NCBI GenBank assembly: GCA_900618795.1
Contig: UYJD01000015.1
Location: 379,034 to 443,033 of the forward strand
Source of the DNA: Cyanodermella asteris
Taxonomy: Eukaryota > Ascomycota > Lecanoromycetes > Ostropales > Stictidaceae
Reading direction: 5' to 3'
Length of the DNA: 64,000 bases
Positions 30,283-40,661 of this stretch are shown piece after piece. The notes below the pieces were generated by a model. The model worked only from the letters and a program-made list of their open reading frames with translations. It searched no databases and had not been told where the DNA came from. Numbering within the stretch: the stretch's first letter is position 1; each line of letters starts with the position of its first letter. The translations under genes and the position numbers were made by a program.

Positions 30283-33200
30283 ATGACAGACTCAATAGTC
30301 GGTTCGGGCCCTCTAATGCCGTCTCAAAATGTCGACTTACCCGATGATCTGAAGAAAATTGCTATCCTCGAGATTTTGACTAGTGATCCGAGACCGACCT
30401 TCATTCTTGATCTCCAAGACCTGGCTATAGGTACCTGGCGACCAGTTTTTTCGAATCCGGCATGCGCAACTGTCCCCTCCAACACTATCGTTGTAAGGGA
30501 CGATGATGGTTCAGGAACCTTCAGAGCCTGGGCATCCAGTGGCGATGCCTTGAAGCCACCAAGCTATAGACACAATGGCAAATTATGGACCGGCTTTGAC
30601 CTCCATGGTAGATGGCGGGTCATCGGCGGCACTCGAGCCAACTTCCCCGATGAGAGGCGGAGCGACTCATTCTCTTCTCGGGTAAAAAGCTCTCAAACCG
30701 TCACGGTAACGAGCTCGCCTACTTCCCCCGCACTTTCATCTCCGAGGTCAACAGTGGGAGCCACTTTCATGCCGGGCCCGGATGGCGGAAATGGGCCTTG
30801 GGAAGATCTCATGCCCGCCTCGCCCTTCATCTCTGGTGTGTTCAAGAAATTTGATTGGGCTTCAACTCCTCTTGGTCCGTTGCGAGACTGGCCATTCCTT
30901 CTGCGGAGAAGCACCAGGTTCATTCTGGCAGATCCTATGCCTGCATCGCTTTTCTGGGGCGATGAGGAACTTTTGGTCTTCAACTCGGGCTACGCCGAAA
31001 TACTCGCGGGAAGATGTAGCTCAAGTCTGGGTAGGGCGGCATCGGAAGTCTGGCGTGATATTTACGATAATCTCCAGGTATACATCCGAGAGGTCAGGTC
31101 TACCCGCACCTCGTGCTCGTGGAAGAACATTCAATTCATCATTAGCCGCGGGGACAGCCTGGTCGAAACATATTGGGACTGGTCGTTAATTCCGCTCATG
31201 GAAGATAAAAACGAAAATTCCGGCTTGTACAGCTCCATACACGAGACCACGCGGCAGTTTATAGCGGATCGAAGACAGGAGACCTTGCTCGCCTCCATCC
31301 ATGCTCGTGATGTGTTGTCTTTCTGGGAGCAGCTCCTGGCCAACTTCAAGAAGAGTCCTTGGGATGCACCGCTCACCGCCTTCTACGATGTTTCGCAGTC
31401 GAGAAGGCTCAGTGCCTCATCTACCGGCTCAAATGACGACCCCAGTGGATATTACTGTGTACTCCGTGGCACTATCGGAATTCCCGAAGGCCATCCGGCT
31501 TTCCCTCTCTCAGCCGACATGAAACTCAGGTAAGCTTCGATCAATTCTTATGCACTTATCTCGTACCTGCTAGCTGTCAATGTTTGGCGAGCCAGCAGCA
31601 AGACTCGGTCTTGGCTATTCTTGTACTCTTCGACATTATTAATCTCCATGAATCGTGGCCAACCGCGTGTTTTGCAACATGGGCTAATGAGATTGCTCAG
31701 TTCATGGGGCATTTTGCCTTACCTGGCCGAAGCTGCACAGCAGCGAGAGTCTCTCATTCTCACGTCAGAAACACACCCTTCATTCTTTGCGATGCTCAAA
31801 GACGCCGAGTGGGCAGGCTTTGGTGCTCCTTCTGCGACAGTGGTTATCTTCTGTCTTCGACTGGGTACAGAAATCATCGGTTTCGTGATTCTGGGCCTGA
31901 ATCCCAGGCGACCATATGACGACGATGAGCATCGCTTCGTGGACAGACTAGACTCTCATCTATCTGCGTCCCTCTCTGCGGCCGCTCTGATCGAGCGGGC
32001 TCGCCTTACGGAAATGAGATTGCAAGACCAGCTGGCGTCCCGCATTAGTCAACTCGAAATGTCCGATGCGCGCTATCGTGCGATCACAGAACTCAATCCC
32101 CTTGGAACCATCAACTTGACACCAGATGGTACTCCTGTCTATGCAAACAAGCGGTGGTTTGACATCACCGGCCATCCACAAGCAGCAGACGTAAGCAAGG
32201 TCGACTTCCGTAACATAATACATCCAGACGATCTTGACATTCTCGATCGGGAGTTCAGAGAGATGATAGTGAACAGAGCACAGCGAGTGTACGAGCTCAG
32301 ACTCAACCAAAAATGGTTCGACGAGGCTGAACGAAGCTGGGAGGACCGATGGGTCCTGTGCACTGGGGGTCCTGAATGCGACGAAGAAGGCAATGTGGTG
32401 TCCGTCATTGGCTGTGTCACTGACATCACGAGCCATAAGCATGCGGAAACTATACAGGCTCGCCATCGAAATGCTGCCGAAGAAGCTCGCGCTGCCCAAG
32501 AAAGATACATGGATGTCACCTCGCACGAGATGCGCAACCCACTTTCCGCCATTCTACAAAGCGCAGACGATCTAACAAACTCGTTGAAGGAAAGTGTGAG
32601 CTCTGACGAGAAGCATGTCACGTTTCCCAAAAGCACAGTTGACAGTTGCCTCGATGCTGCCGGCATCATCAGCCTCTGTGCTCAGCATCAAGCTCGGATA
32701 ATCAACGATGTGCTCACTCTATCCAAGCTCGATAGTAAGCTTCTCGAAGTCACACCGATCCCCGCACAGCCTATTTCTGTTGTCCGCGAGACTCTTCACA
32801 TGTATGCTGGGGAGCTGCACTCCAATGACATTGCGCTGAAATTCGTTGTCGAGTCAACTTACGACGAGCATGCTATCGACTGGGTGTACTGTGATCCGGC
32901 GCGACTAAAACAGGTTTTGATAAATCTCATGGGAAATGCAATCAAGTTCACTCGAGGCGAGCAGCGGAGGGAGATCACAGTCGGCCTCGTAGCGTCGGTG
33001 GTTCAACCTCCAAAGTCTTTCCGAAACGATATTAATTGGTTTCCCTCCAAGAAGTTTTCGGCCGGAAATCGCAAAGATCCCACACAATTGCCAGAGTGGG
33101 GAACGGATGAGCCCGTTTTCATCGCTGTCATCGTCAGCGATAGCGGCAAAGGTATCTCGAGCGAAGAGAAGAAAAGACTCTTCAATCGCTTTGCTCAAGC

Positions 33201-33957
33201 CAATACGCTCACGCATGTGCATTATGGCGGTTCTGGTTTGGGTCTATTCATCTCTCGCGAGCTGACTGAGATGCAAGGTGGTGAGATTGGCGTCGCCAGT
33301 GAACCGGGGAAAGGCAGCACCTTTGCCTTCTACATCAAAGGTCGAAGAGCCCCGAAGGGTCAAAGCGAAAACATCGAGGATGGTGAGAAAGCAACAGCCG
33401 GTGAGGGCCCGTCCACGACAGCCACCGATACGACTTCGTTACCACCTAACAAGAACAGAGGCCTTGTTCCCTTGATGCCGACCATCTCTCCAGCAGGCAC
33501 ATCTAGTTCTGCCAAGACGTCCCTGCAGATTCTACTTGTCGAAGACAACGTGGTGAACCAACGCGTCATGAGCAAGCAGCTGATCAAGGCGGGCGCTCGC
33601 GTATCCATCGCTAATCACGGTCAGGAAGCTCTCGACTACCTGCTGAAGACAAGCCTTTGGAGCGAAAATGAGGGAAGCGGCGATCACGTTGACCTGGCAC
33701 TGGTGGATATCGAGATGCCAGTTATGAATGGCCTCGAATGTGCGCGCAGAATACGTGAGTACCAGAGGGATGGTAAGATCACAACGCACATCCCTCTGGT
33801 CGCGGTCACTGCAAATGCTCGGAAGGAGCAGATTGATGATTGTCTGAGCGCTGGAATGGACGACTATATGATCAAACCATTTAGGGTGCCGGATCTGCTG
33901 AAGAAGGTGGAGCGACTGGTGAAGACGGTCGGCAAGCCGAAAGAGAAACTTCCTTGA
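30283..33957 (+). CDS. Hybrid sensor histidine kinase with PAS domains
   Basis: Two-component phosphorelay sensor, 1202 aa, from exons 30283-31529 and 31596-33957 (66-nt intron; a CAG three bases later is an equally good acceptor). In order: an N-terminal region with a PAS-like FKKFDWASTPLGPLRDWP segment near residue 190; a second PAS (YRAITELNPLGTINLTPDG to GCVTDIT) at about 565-690; the H box MDVTSHEMRNPLSAI with phospho-acceptor H726; ATPase motifs NLMGNAIKFT, DSGKGIS and GGSGLGLFIS; and a receiver domain with LLVEDNVVNQ, phospho-acceptor D1120 in LVDIEMPVMNG and the switch Lys in MIKPF. All catalytic motifs are intact. There is no transmembrane segment, so a cytosolic sensor is expected. 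The stimulus and fungal HHK group are not decided here. Confidence 0.93.
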
Positions 33958-34351
33958 GCGTTCCAGACGAAGCGACTTGGATTCTCCCTTTTCAGAGGCA
34001 ATATCTGTGGATAGACTTCATGCATCACGAAGATATGGGTTCTGGGTCGGATCTTGGCGTTGCAGGTCTGGTATATATCTGAAGGCACACGGACGACGCT
34101 GAGTACATTCCACCATCAAAGTGTAGCTTTTCCTCTTAAGAACATGACTATAGTACTCGTGCTTCGGCCGATGGCCAAGTAGTCTGTGAACGTTGAGCCA
34201 CCGCAACGTTGCGCATTCCGCCATCAGTTTCGAAGCGGACCGTGCGCCGAGCTAGTAAGCTCTCCCCGCAGCTAACCGACGCATCTTCCAGCCACAACCT
34301 TTCGCCCACCTCTGCACCCGGCGGCACCGCAGTTGCCATCGCATCGCAGGC
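33958..34351. other. Intergenic, HHK 3' end and GTR1 upstream region
   Basis: No gene seen. A long minus ORF from 34148 into GTR1 is an antisense shadow of GTR1. Confidence 0.5.
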
Positions 34352-35449
34352 ATGACAGAAGAGGAGGATGGCTTCGACACGCAGAACGGCCACGACGGCA
34401 CCATGGCCAGCACCTCCAACGGCCCCGGCCGCGCCACCAACGAGAAGAAAAAGGTGCTCCTGATGGGCCGCAGCGGCAGCGGCAAGACCTCGATGCGCAA
34501 CATCATCTTCAGCAACCACGTCGCAAAGGACGTGCGCCGCCTGGGCGCGACAATCGACGTCGAGCACAGCCGCGTCAAGTTCCTCGGAAACCTGATCCTG
34601 AACCTCTGGGACTGCGGCGGACAGGATGCCTTTCAGGAGAGTTACCTGGGCCCGCAGCGGCAGTTCATCTTCGAGGACGTCGGCGTGCTGATCTACGTCT
34701 TCGACATTGAGAGTCGCGAGCTCGAGCGGGACCTGGCGACGTACGATGCAGTCATCAAGGCGCTGGAGCAGCTGTCGCCGCGCGCCAGCGTCTTCTGCCT
34801 CATCCACAAGATGGACCTGGTGCAGAACGAGTACAAGGAGGCCCTGTTCGAGGAGAGGCAGCTGGCGATCAGGAAGTTCTCCGGCAGGTTCGCGGCGTCG
34901 ATGTCGGCGTACTCGACGACCATTTGGGATCAGAGCCTGTATCGTGCGTGGGGCAGCATCGTCAACCGGCTGATTCCGAACCTCGACATCATCCAGGACT
35001 ATCTGGAGCAGCTGGCCGAGTCGATACAGGCCGAGGAAGTGGTGCTGTTCGAGAAGGTCACCTTCCTTATGGTCACCTCCGTCACGAATGCGTTAGGCGC
35101 TCAGAACCCGGCTGCCGAACGCTTTGAGCGGCTGTCGAACATTATCAAGACGTTCAAGCATTCGCTCGCAAAATTCACGTCCTCGTCGGCGTCTTCTCAT
35201 CAGTTTTCGGAGTTCTACATCAAGACGGGTCGATTCAATCTGATTTTGGCGCATTTGACAAATAACACTTTCGTCCTGTGCGTCTTACCACCCGGAGAGG
35301 CGGAACTGAACTGTACGAGGACGAATATCGCTGCGGCTCGCGAGCAGTTTGGGACGCAAGCGCCGTTCTCGGAGCGACAGGCTCTACAAGTTAATAGCCA
35401 AAGCGTAAAGAACGCCTTGGGAGACTCGAACGGTCTAAGCCAACACTGA
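34352..35449 (+). CDS. gtr1: Rag-type small GTPase GTR1
   Basis: RagA/B orthologue that pairs with Gtr2 on the vacuole to pass amino-acid status to TORC1 through the EGO complex. Intronless, 365 aa. The GTPase motifs are visible: P-loop GRSGSGKTS at 39-47, the ATIDVEHSRVKFLGN switch I region, DCGGQ at 87-91, and HKMDL at 152-156 in place of the classic NKxD, as in the Rag family. The C-terminal roadblock-like half follows from about residue 200. A 30-residue N-terminal tail (MTEEEDGFDTQNGHDG) is polar and lineage-specific; an in-frame Met at residue 18 is a possible shorter start. It shares the window with GCN2, the other amino-acid sensor, though 17 kb apart. Confidence 0.94.
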   Translation: MTEEEDGFDTQNGHDGTMASTSNGPGRATNEKKKVLLMGRSGSGKTSMRNIIFSNHVAKDVRRLGATIDVEHSRVKFLGNLILNLWDCGGQDAFQESYLGPQRQFIFEDVGVLIYVFDIESRELERDLATYDAVIKALEQLSPRASVFCLIHKMDLVQNEYKEALFEERQLAIRKFSGRFAASMSAYSTTIWDQSLYRAWGSIVNRLIPNLDIIQDYLEQLAESIQAEEVVLFEKVTFLMVTSVTNALGAQNPAAERFERLSNIIKTFKHSLAKFTSSSASSHQFSEFYIKTGRFNLILAHLTNNTFVLCVLPPGEAELNCTRTNIAAAREQFGTQAPFSERQALQVNSQSVKNALGDSNGLSQH

Positions 35450-36854
35450 ACGTGCCGAAGACGCGAATGTTTGTACGATAATGAAACATTTGGCCGGGAC
35501 ATTGTCGGTCTGGACACAAGGAACAGGTATATGAGTTATGATGACGAATGGAGTATCGGAAACGGAGTTTGTATGGGACAAATCTTGCTTTATCTACGCT
35601 AGTTACGCGATGGAAAAACGTTTCCACCACTCGTCACAGGCTATGCTGAGCCGTACCCTCCGTTCATCTGCACCCACACGTATTGTTCATCGTTCTCTCC
35701 TTCCACAACGAGATGCACTTGCTCTTCTCCGGGCTGCTCCTCGTCCAACCTCACAGCGCGAAATATTGACGAGTTGTTTCATAGTACTGTTGAACTCGTG
35801 ATCAGGTTGTCTGAGGTGTCCGCGTCGTTCCATCATATATATACTAAACAAGATGCGACTGACGAAGAACGCGGCTTTCGCAGTCGTCAAAAACGAAGAG
35901 AGAGAACAGCGATGTTTGATAAGACCCATCTTCATCGCAGCAGGCTGAGCGTACTGCACCGACACCACCACTGCAGGGGAGGATATTTTGGGAACAGTTG
36001 ATATGTTGCCGGCAAGATTCGACAAGGCCGGAGACGGCAGGAACATCCAGACTGAAGCCAAATCCGTGAAAGCTGCTTCATGCATTGCGGATGTGCTATA
36101 TCAGCCTGATCGAGAAGAAGCTGCAGGTTGAAAGCTTCAAGTTCGTACTATGCCAAAACCGCAAACTTGCAGCCGCCCTCTTGTGGTGACCACCGAATGG
36201 CAAGCAGTCAGATTGTAGCTTCGTGTAGTTGGATTAGTAGTGATGACCAACGATAAACAGGAATATCGACTCGACTCCACGTGCCGCTTGTGGGAGCGGC
36301 ACGTCAAGCCGTTCTTCATATAATATCTTCTTAGCTGCGTCCCACAGGTATCCTTAACGTGAGGCGTCTTTGTCATCGAGCATCGAGCACAAATCTGGCT
36401 GGCCAAAAGTGAGCGATTGATACAGATGACGCGAGAGTTTCAGGATCAATTGAGTAATAGGCAATGGGCTACGCAGGCATAGGTCTTAAGAGGGTGAGCA
36501 AAATGGGGGCCAGTTCAGGGGAAAAGAGGACGCTCAAGATGAACAAAGGCGTCATTTGGGCCAGATCAAAAGGCTACCTGCATGTTATCGAACCTAGACA
36601 GAACCCTCTTGAGCTTTGAACACTAGATTCGTCAAGCTGGCTTGCAGATAGTACGAGGTCAAGGTTAAAGTGTGGTGCAGATGAAGGAATTTCGGCGCAA
36701 GTTCGCAACGAGCCCGCCGTTCGTTCACTTCGCTTGGCAGAAAAAGTCCCAATCAGGAAGCTCGACACATCCACCTGAATTTCGTACCTCTCTGTGTCTT
36801 TGGACTGACACATCTCATCTACACCAACCCGCCTACGAAGTCGCAAGCTGCAAC
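35450..36854. other. Intergenic, no gene seen
   Basis: About 1.4 kb with an AT stretch (CATATATATACT) near 35834-35845. Minus ORFs of 132 and 89 codons lack any domain. The end is the probable RIX1 promoter. Confidence 0.5.
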
Positions 36855-39155
36855 ATGGATCGCCATGCTTGCGTCACACAAGCCAGAATACTTCGCGGTG
36901 TCTTGTCACGGCTAAGCGCGAGCAACCCTTCTCTACCATCTCAGCTTGTTCTGACCGCGCAACGCTCAATCTCCGACCTATCTTTCTGCAAAGCCATTCT
37001 CTCAGCCTCTGAAGAGCAGCTGAAAGCTTCGCAAACAGACGCCGGAGTAACTGTTCACTTGTTCAAGACAAAGGTCTCTAGTTTGTTGCAAGACAAGAAT
37101 GCATCCGCAAGAATCGCTGCCATAATCTTTGTCAAAGCTACTATTCACCTTGGCGGATACGAAGTCCTCAACAAGAACGGACTGACGTGGACCCGGGCTT
37201 TGCTAGGACAGTTGACGAAACCTGGCCATAGTAGCACCAAGCGCCTCGTTATACTTGTCCTCGTACAGATCTATCGCGCAACTCGGGATTTGCCTAATTT
37301 GACTCGAGAGGTGACCACGCCCACGCTGAAAGACTTCATTCCCGCGTGCATCGGTTTGATAACGTCGAAAACTCCACAGACAAACCAGCAGACACCATAC
37401 TTGCGGTCGCCACTGTTGCCAGATGTTCTCCAAGCGTTTCTTCAGCTCCTGCCGCATCATCCCAGCGTTTTCAGACCCTTCAGCAGCAGCATCTCCCTAG
37501 TCTGTGGACGTGTCATCTCTCTGACTTCTGGAGAAGATTCTGTTACATTCTCGACAATTCAATCGGATATCCAAGGACTAGCGCAGCGGCTACTAGCCCA
37601 GATTCCAAGATGCGCGCCTCGAAACGCTGCGGCAGAGGAATGGGCACGGAATGTACGTCTAATCAAGGAGCACATTATTCAAACAGCGGACGAAGTATTC
37701 AGATCTATTGTGGAGACTATCAACCCAGAAGCTGCGAGCATACAAAGTCCGGCGGCGACGAAAGGACAATCTACTGAGCAGCCTTCAGGACACCTGTCAG
37801 ATGAATTACATCTCACCAAGTGGACTGGGTTAGAATCTGGCATCGAAAGGATGTCTAGCTTGCTCCAGACCCTCCAAGCCCTCATGGCGGCACAGGGCGC
37901 ACTGGCTACACAATACACTCTGGCCGTAGACACTGTTCTAAACGTCGTGGAGCGGATCACGAATGTTTTCCCTGGACAGAAGCCTGAAAATCTGTCGACC
38001 GTCGCCAGTAATGCCGAAATCAGCCGCGAGGAGAGAGATTTGCTTTTTCTTCGTGTCAACCGCTTGCAAATCGAGGCCATCGACACGTTGAATGTACTCT
38101 GTCAGAGATTGGGCTACACATCGGTGGCGGTCGCCAACGGTGCTCTCGAGCATCTCACTTGGTGCTTCGGCACAGGTATAGGGTCAGATCGCCTTCGCGC
38201 TACGTACTACGATGCTGTCACGGCGACGGTCAGAATCTGTGGGCATGGCTTGAGCATCAAACTCCTACAGAACCTCAGCACCGTCATCAAAGCTGCAGGC
38301 GACGATATTTGCATCCAAACCAGTACAGCTAATGATGGGTCCAACGGCAGGACGAAAGCTGGTCAGAACAGCGCTGATGCATACCTGACGATTACTTCGA
38401 AATCGAAAGTCGTTCTGGCTCAAGGTCCCGCTTACGACAGCGCGAAGCGAATATTCCTTGCACTACTGAAACACGTCGCCGCGGAAGCCATGCCTAACGA
38501 TATCCGTGCTTTGATCGATAGGAGCGTGGTACTGGTCCGTGATGAGGAGGCCATGTTGGCGAGTGTCTTGAATGTGGCCAGCGAGAAGCGTTTCACTGAT
38601 GCGCACTCGAGCATCATGCCTTTCCTTGCCAGAGAGCACTCGCAATCGATGCGGACTGAGGCACTTCTGCGACCTCGTCTGCCTCCCGTTACCAAGCGGC
38701 CAAATCTCAGCAATGACGACGAAGAAGAGTCAAGCTTTGCCAATGTTCACGATTCTCGAGCGATTCTTGAGCACTACAACCGAGATGGGTCTGTTGAAAT
38801 GGCAGTCGAACATGAAGCAACACTGCCGGTAAAAAAGCCCTCGTCTCTTATCTTATCTTCGATGCCTTCGGTGGGTTCATCCACTACAGGGCCCCAATCG
38901 CCGAAAAGAACACGGCAAGAAGACGGCGAGGAATCATTGCCATCAGGAGAGATCAAGCGGGTGCGGCTCTCAACATTCGAAGCCGCTCCCGGGCCAACTC
39001 CTGTTGCAGTAATCACCGAACGAGCCGAACAAAATGCCCCTGTTACCAACACCGATGATGCCGACGACAGCGATAGTGACAGTTCATCTTTACCTTCAAT
39101 ACACATGGGCGACCTCGGAGATGATGACGAAGAAGACGAAGACGAAGATGAATGA
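36855..39155 (+). CDS. rix1: Pre-rRNA processing protein RIX1
   Basis: PELP1-like subunit of the Rix1-Ipi1-Ipi3 complex, which works with Rea1 in ITS2 processing and remodelling of pre-60S ribosomes in the nucleus. Intronless, 766 aa from the ATG at 36855 (MDRHACVTQARILRG); an in-frame ATG at 36672 would add 61 residues lacking family character. The N-terminal two thirds is an alpha-helical repeat region with typical segments: LLQDKNASARIAAIIFVKATIHLGG, WTRALLGQL, LLPDVLQAFLQLLPHHPSVFRPF and AHSSIMPFL near the end. The C terminus is disordered and highly acidic, finishing in a run of Asp/Glu (GDDDEEDEDEDE), with a basic SPKRTRQ patch before it that may be a nuclear signal. Confidence 0.85.
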   Translation: MDRHACVTQARILRGVLSRLSASNPSLPSQLVLTAQRSISDLSFCKAILSASEEQLKASQTDAGVTVHLFKTKVSSLLQDKNASARIAAIIFVKATIHLGGYEVLNKNGLTWTRALLGQLTKPGHSSTKRLVILVLVQIYRATRDLPNLTREVTTPTLKDFIPACIGLITSKTPQTNQQTPYLRSPLLPDVLQAFLQLLPHHPSVFRPFSSSISLVCGRVISLTSGEDSVTFSTIQSDIQGLAQRLLAQIPRCAPRNAAAEEWARNVRLIKEHIIQTADEVFRSIVETINPEAASIQSPAATKGQSTEQPSGHLSDELHLTKWTGLESGIERMSSLLQTLQALMAAQGALATQYTLAVDTVLNVVERITNVFPGQKPENLSTVASNAEISREERDLLFLRVNRLQIEAIDTLNVLCQRLGYTSVAVANGALEHLTWCFGTGIGSDRLRATYYDAVTATVRICGHGLSIKLLQNLSTVIKAAGDDICIQTSTANDGSNGRTKAGQNSADAYLTITSKSKVVLAQGPAYDSAKRIFLALLKHVAAEAMPNDIRALIDRSVVLVRDEEAMLASVLNVASEKRFTDAHSSIMPFLAREHSQSMRTEALLRPRLPPVTKRPNLSNDDEEESSFANVHDSRAILEHYNRDGSVEMAVEHEATLPVKKPSSLILSSMPSVGSSTTGPQSPKRTRQEDGEESLPSGEIKRVRLSTFEAAPGPTPVAVITERAEQNAPVTNTDDADDSDSDSSSLPSIHMGDLGDDDEEDEDEDE

Positions 39156-39272
39156 AGTATGATTTTGATTCGTTAAACAACTCGCTGCCATCCGACCAGA
39201 GCATAATATACAACGTGCTCAATGGAAAATCCAATCATTTACCAAATGTCCTTGCGTTCAGTCATGTCTCAT

Positions 39273-40661
39273 CTATTTCTTGCTGCGCTGACCGTAGGCC
39301 TTGGTGGCGTAGTCACCATCGATGACAATCAAGTCCTCAGGCCTGTAGTCGTGCTTTCCAGAGAAGTAGCTCTCGAGGATGTTCTTGGTTCCGAGAGCGT
39401 ATCGCTTCTGGGCGTCGAGGGACGTACCAGACATGTGAGGAACCATGGCGTTTCCGCCGCCCCATGGGTTGGTGGCGTAGCGGAGCGGATGGTCCTTGGG
39501 GGCTGGCTGAGGGAACCAGACGTCACCACCGTATCCGTTGAGGTGGCCGCTCTTCAAAGCCTCGGCAACATCCTCCTTGACGACAATGGCACCACGAGCA
39601 GTGTTGACGAGCCATGAGCCCTTCTTCATCTTGCTGATGAGCTCCTTGTTGAATAGACCCTTGGTCTTCTCGTGGAGAGGGCAGTTGATGGTGACAACGT
39701 CGCACTGGCCAAGCATCTCCTCGAGGCTGTCGACACGGCGGCAGCCAATCTCCTTCTCGACCTCGGGGCTAAGGGGCTGATAGTCGAAGTACAGAAGCTC
39801 CTTGCAGCCGAACGGCTTCAGACGACGCAGCACACGCTCACCGATACGGCCAACAGCGACAGTACCGACAACCTTGTCCTCAAGATCGTACTCGTTCTTG
39901 GCAACCTCGGCGACATTCCAGTCACCCTTGGCGACCTGCTCGTGTGCGGGAACAAAGTTGCGGACCAAGACCAGGATGGTCATGAGAACGTGCTCAGCGA
40001 CCGAGACGACGTTGGAGCCGGTGACCTCGGCGACGGTGACCTTGTGCTCGTTGGCGGCGTTCAAGTCGACGTGATCTGAACCAATACCAGCGGTGATGGC
40101 AATCTTCAGGTTCTTCGCTCGGGCCAGACGCTCCTTGGTCAGGTAGCCGGGGTGAAAGGGGGTGGTGATGATGACTTCGGCATCTTCGAGGTGCTTGTCG
40201 AATTCGCTGCCCTCGCGGTCCTTGTCCGAGGTCGTCACGAGCGTATGTCCCTTCTCCTCCAACCACTGGCGGATACCAAGCTCGTTCTCGACAGTGCCGA
40301 GAAGGCCGGGCTGCTGCTTTGCAGCCTCGCCACCTTCGTAAAGTACGAGAAGAACTTTGCCCTGTTGTACGAGTCAGTCAATTGTTCGGCCAATACATAT
40401 ATTCAACTTGTCCCCGGTCCGAGCTCCACATTTCAAACAATTGCCGACGAAAGCCATGCTTTGAGTGTCGACAATTGATTCAAAGAAGCTGCGGACCGTC
40501 AAGCATTTCTCTGAGCTGCACACCTGATCACGCGATGTTGCTGAAAAGGCTCGGCTGGCCTGGAAAGCAGAGGCACCAAGTCTCGGCACCCGAGTTCTGA
40601 GCGGAGACGCTGCGGAGGCGAGAGGACGCGCAATGCGGGGGACGGAGCGAGCAAATACCAT
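39273..40661 (-). CDS. fdh1: NAD-dependent formate dehydrogenase, mitochondrial-type leader
   Basis: D-2-hydroxyacid dehydrogenase family enzyme oxidising formate to CO2 with NAD. Exons 40661-40524 and 40361-39273 join in phase 0 across a 162-nt intron, giving 408 aa. Exon 1 is entirely a basic, Arg/Ala/Ser-rich presequence ([17 protein letters not shown] to FSATSRDQ), which suggests mitochondrial targeting; the enzyme proper begins [11 protein letters not shown]. Landmarks are [25 protein letters not shown], the nucleotide loop [46 protein letters not shown] and the catalytic His in [13 protein letters not shown]. Exon 2 has no early Met, so a cytosolic form by internal initiation looks unlikely. 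Probably detoxifies formate or supports NADH supply. Confidence 0.93.

Noticed and set aside
34148-34807. Minus-strand ORF of 219 codons
   Set aside because: Antisense to GTR1, created by its GC-rich codon use.
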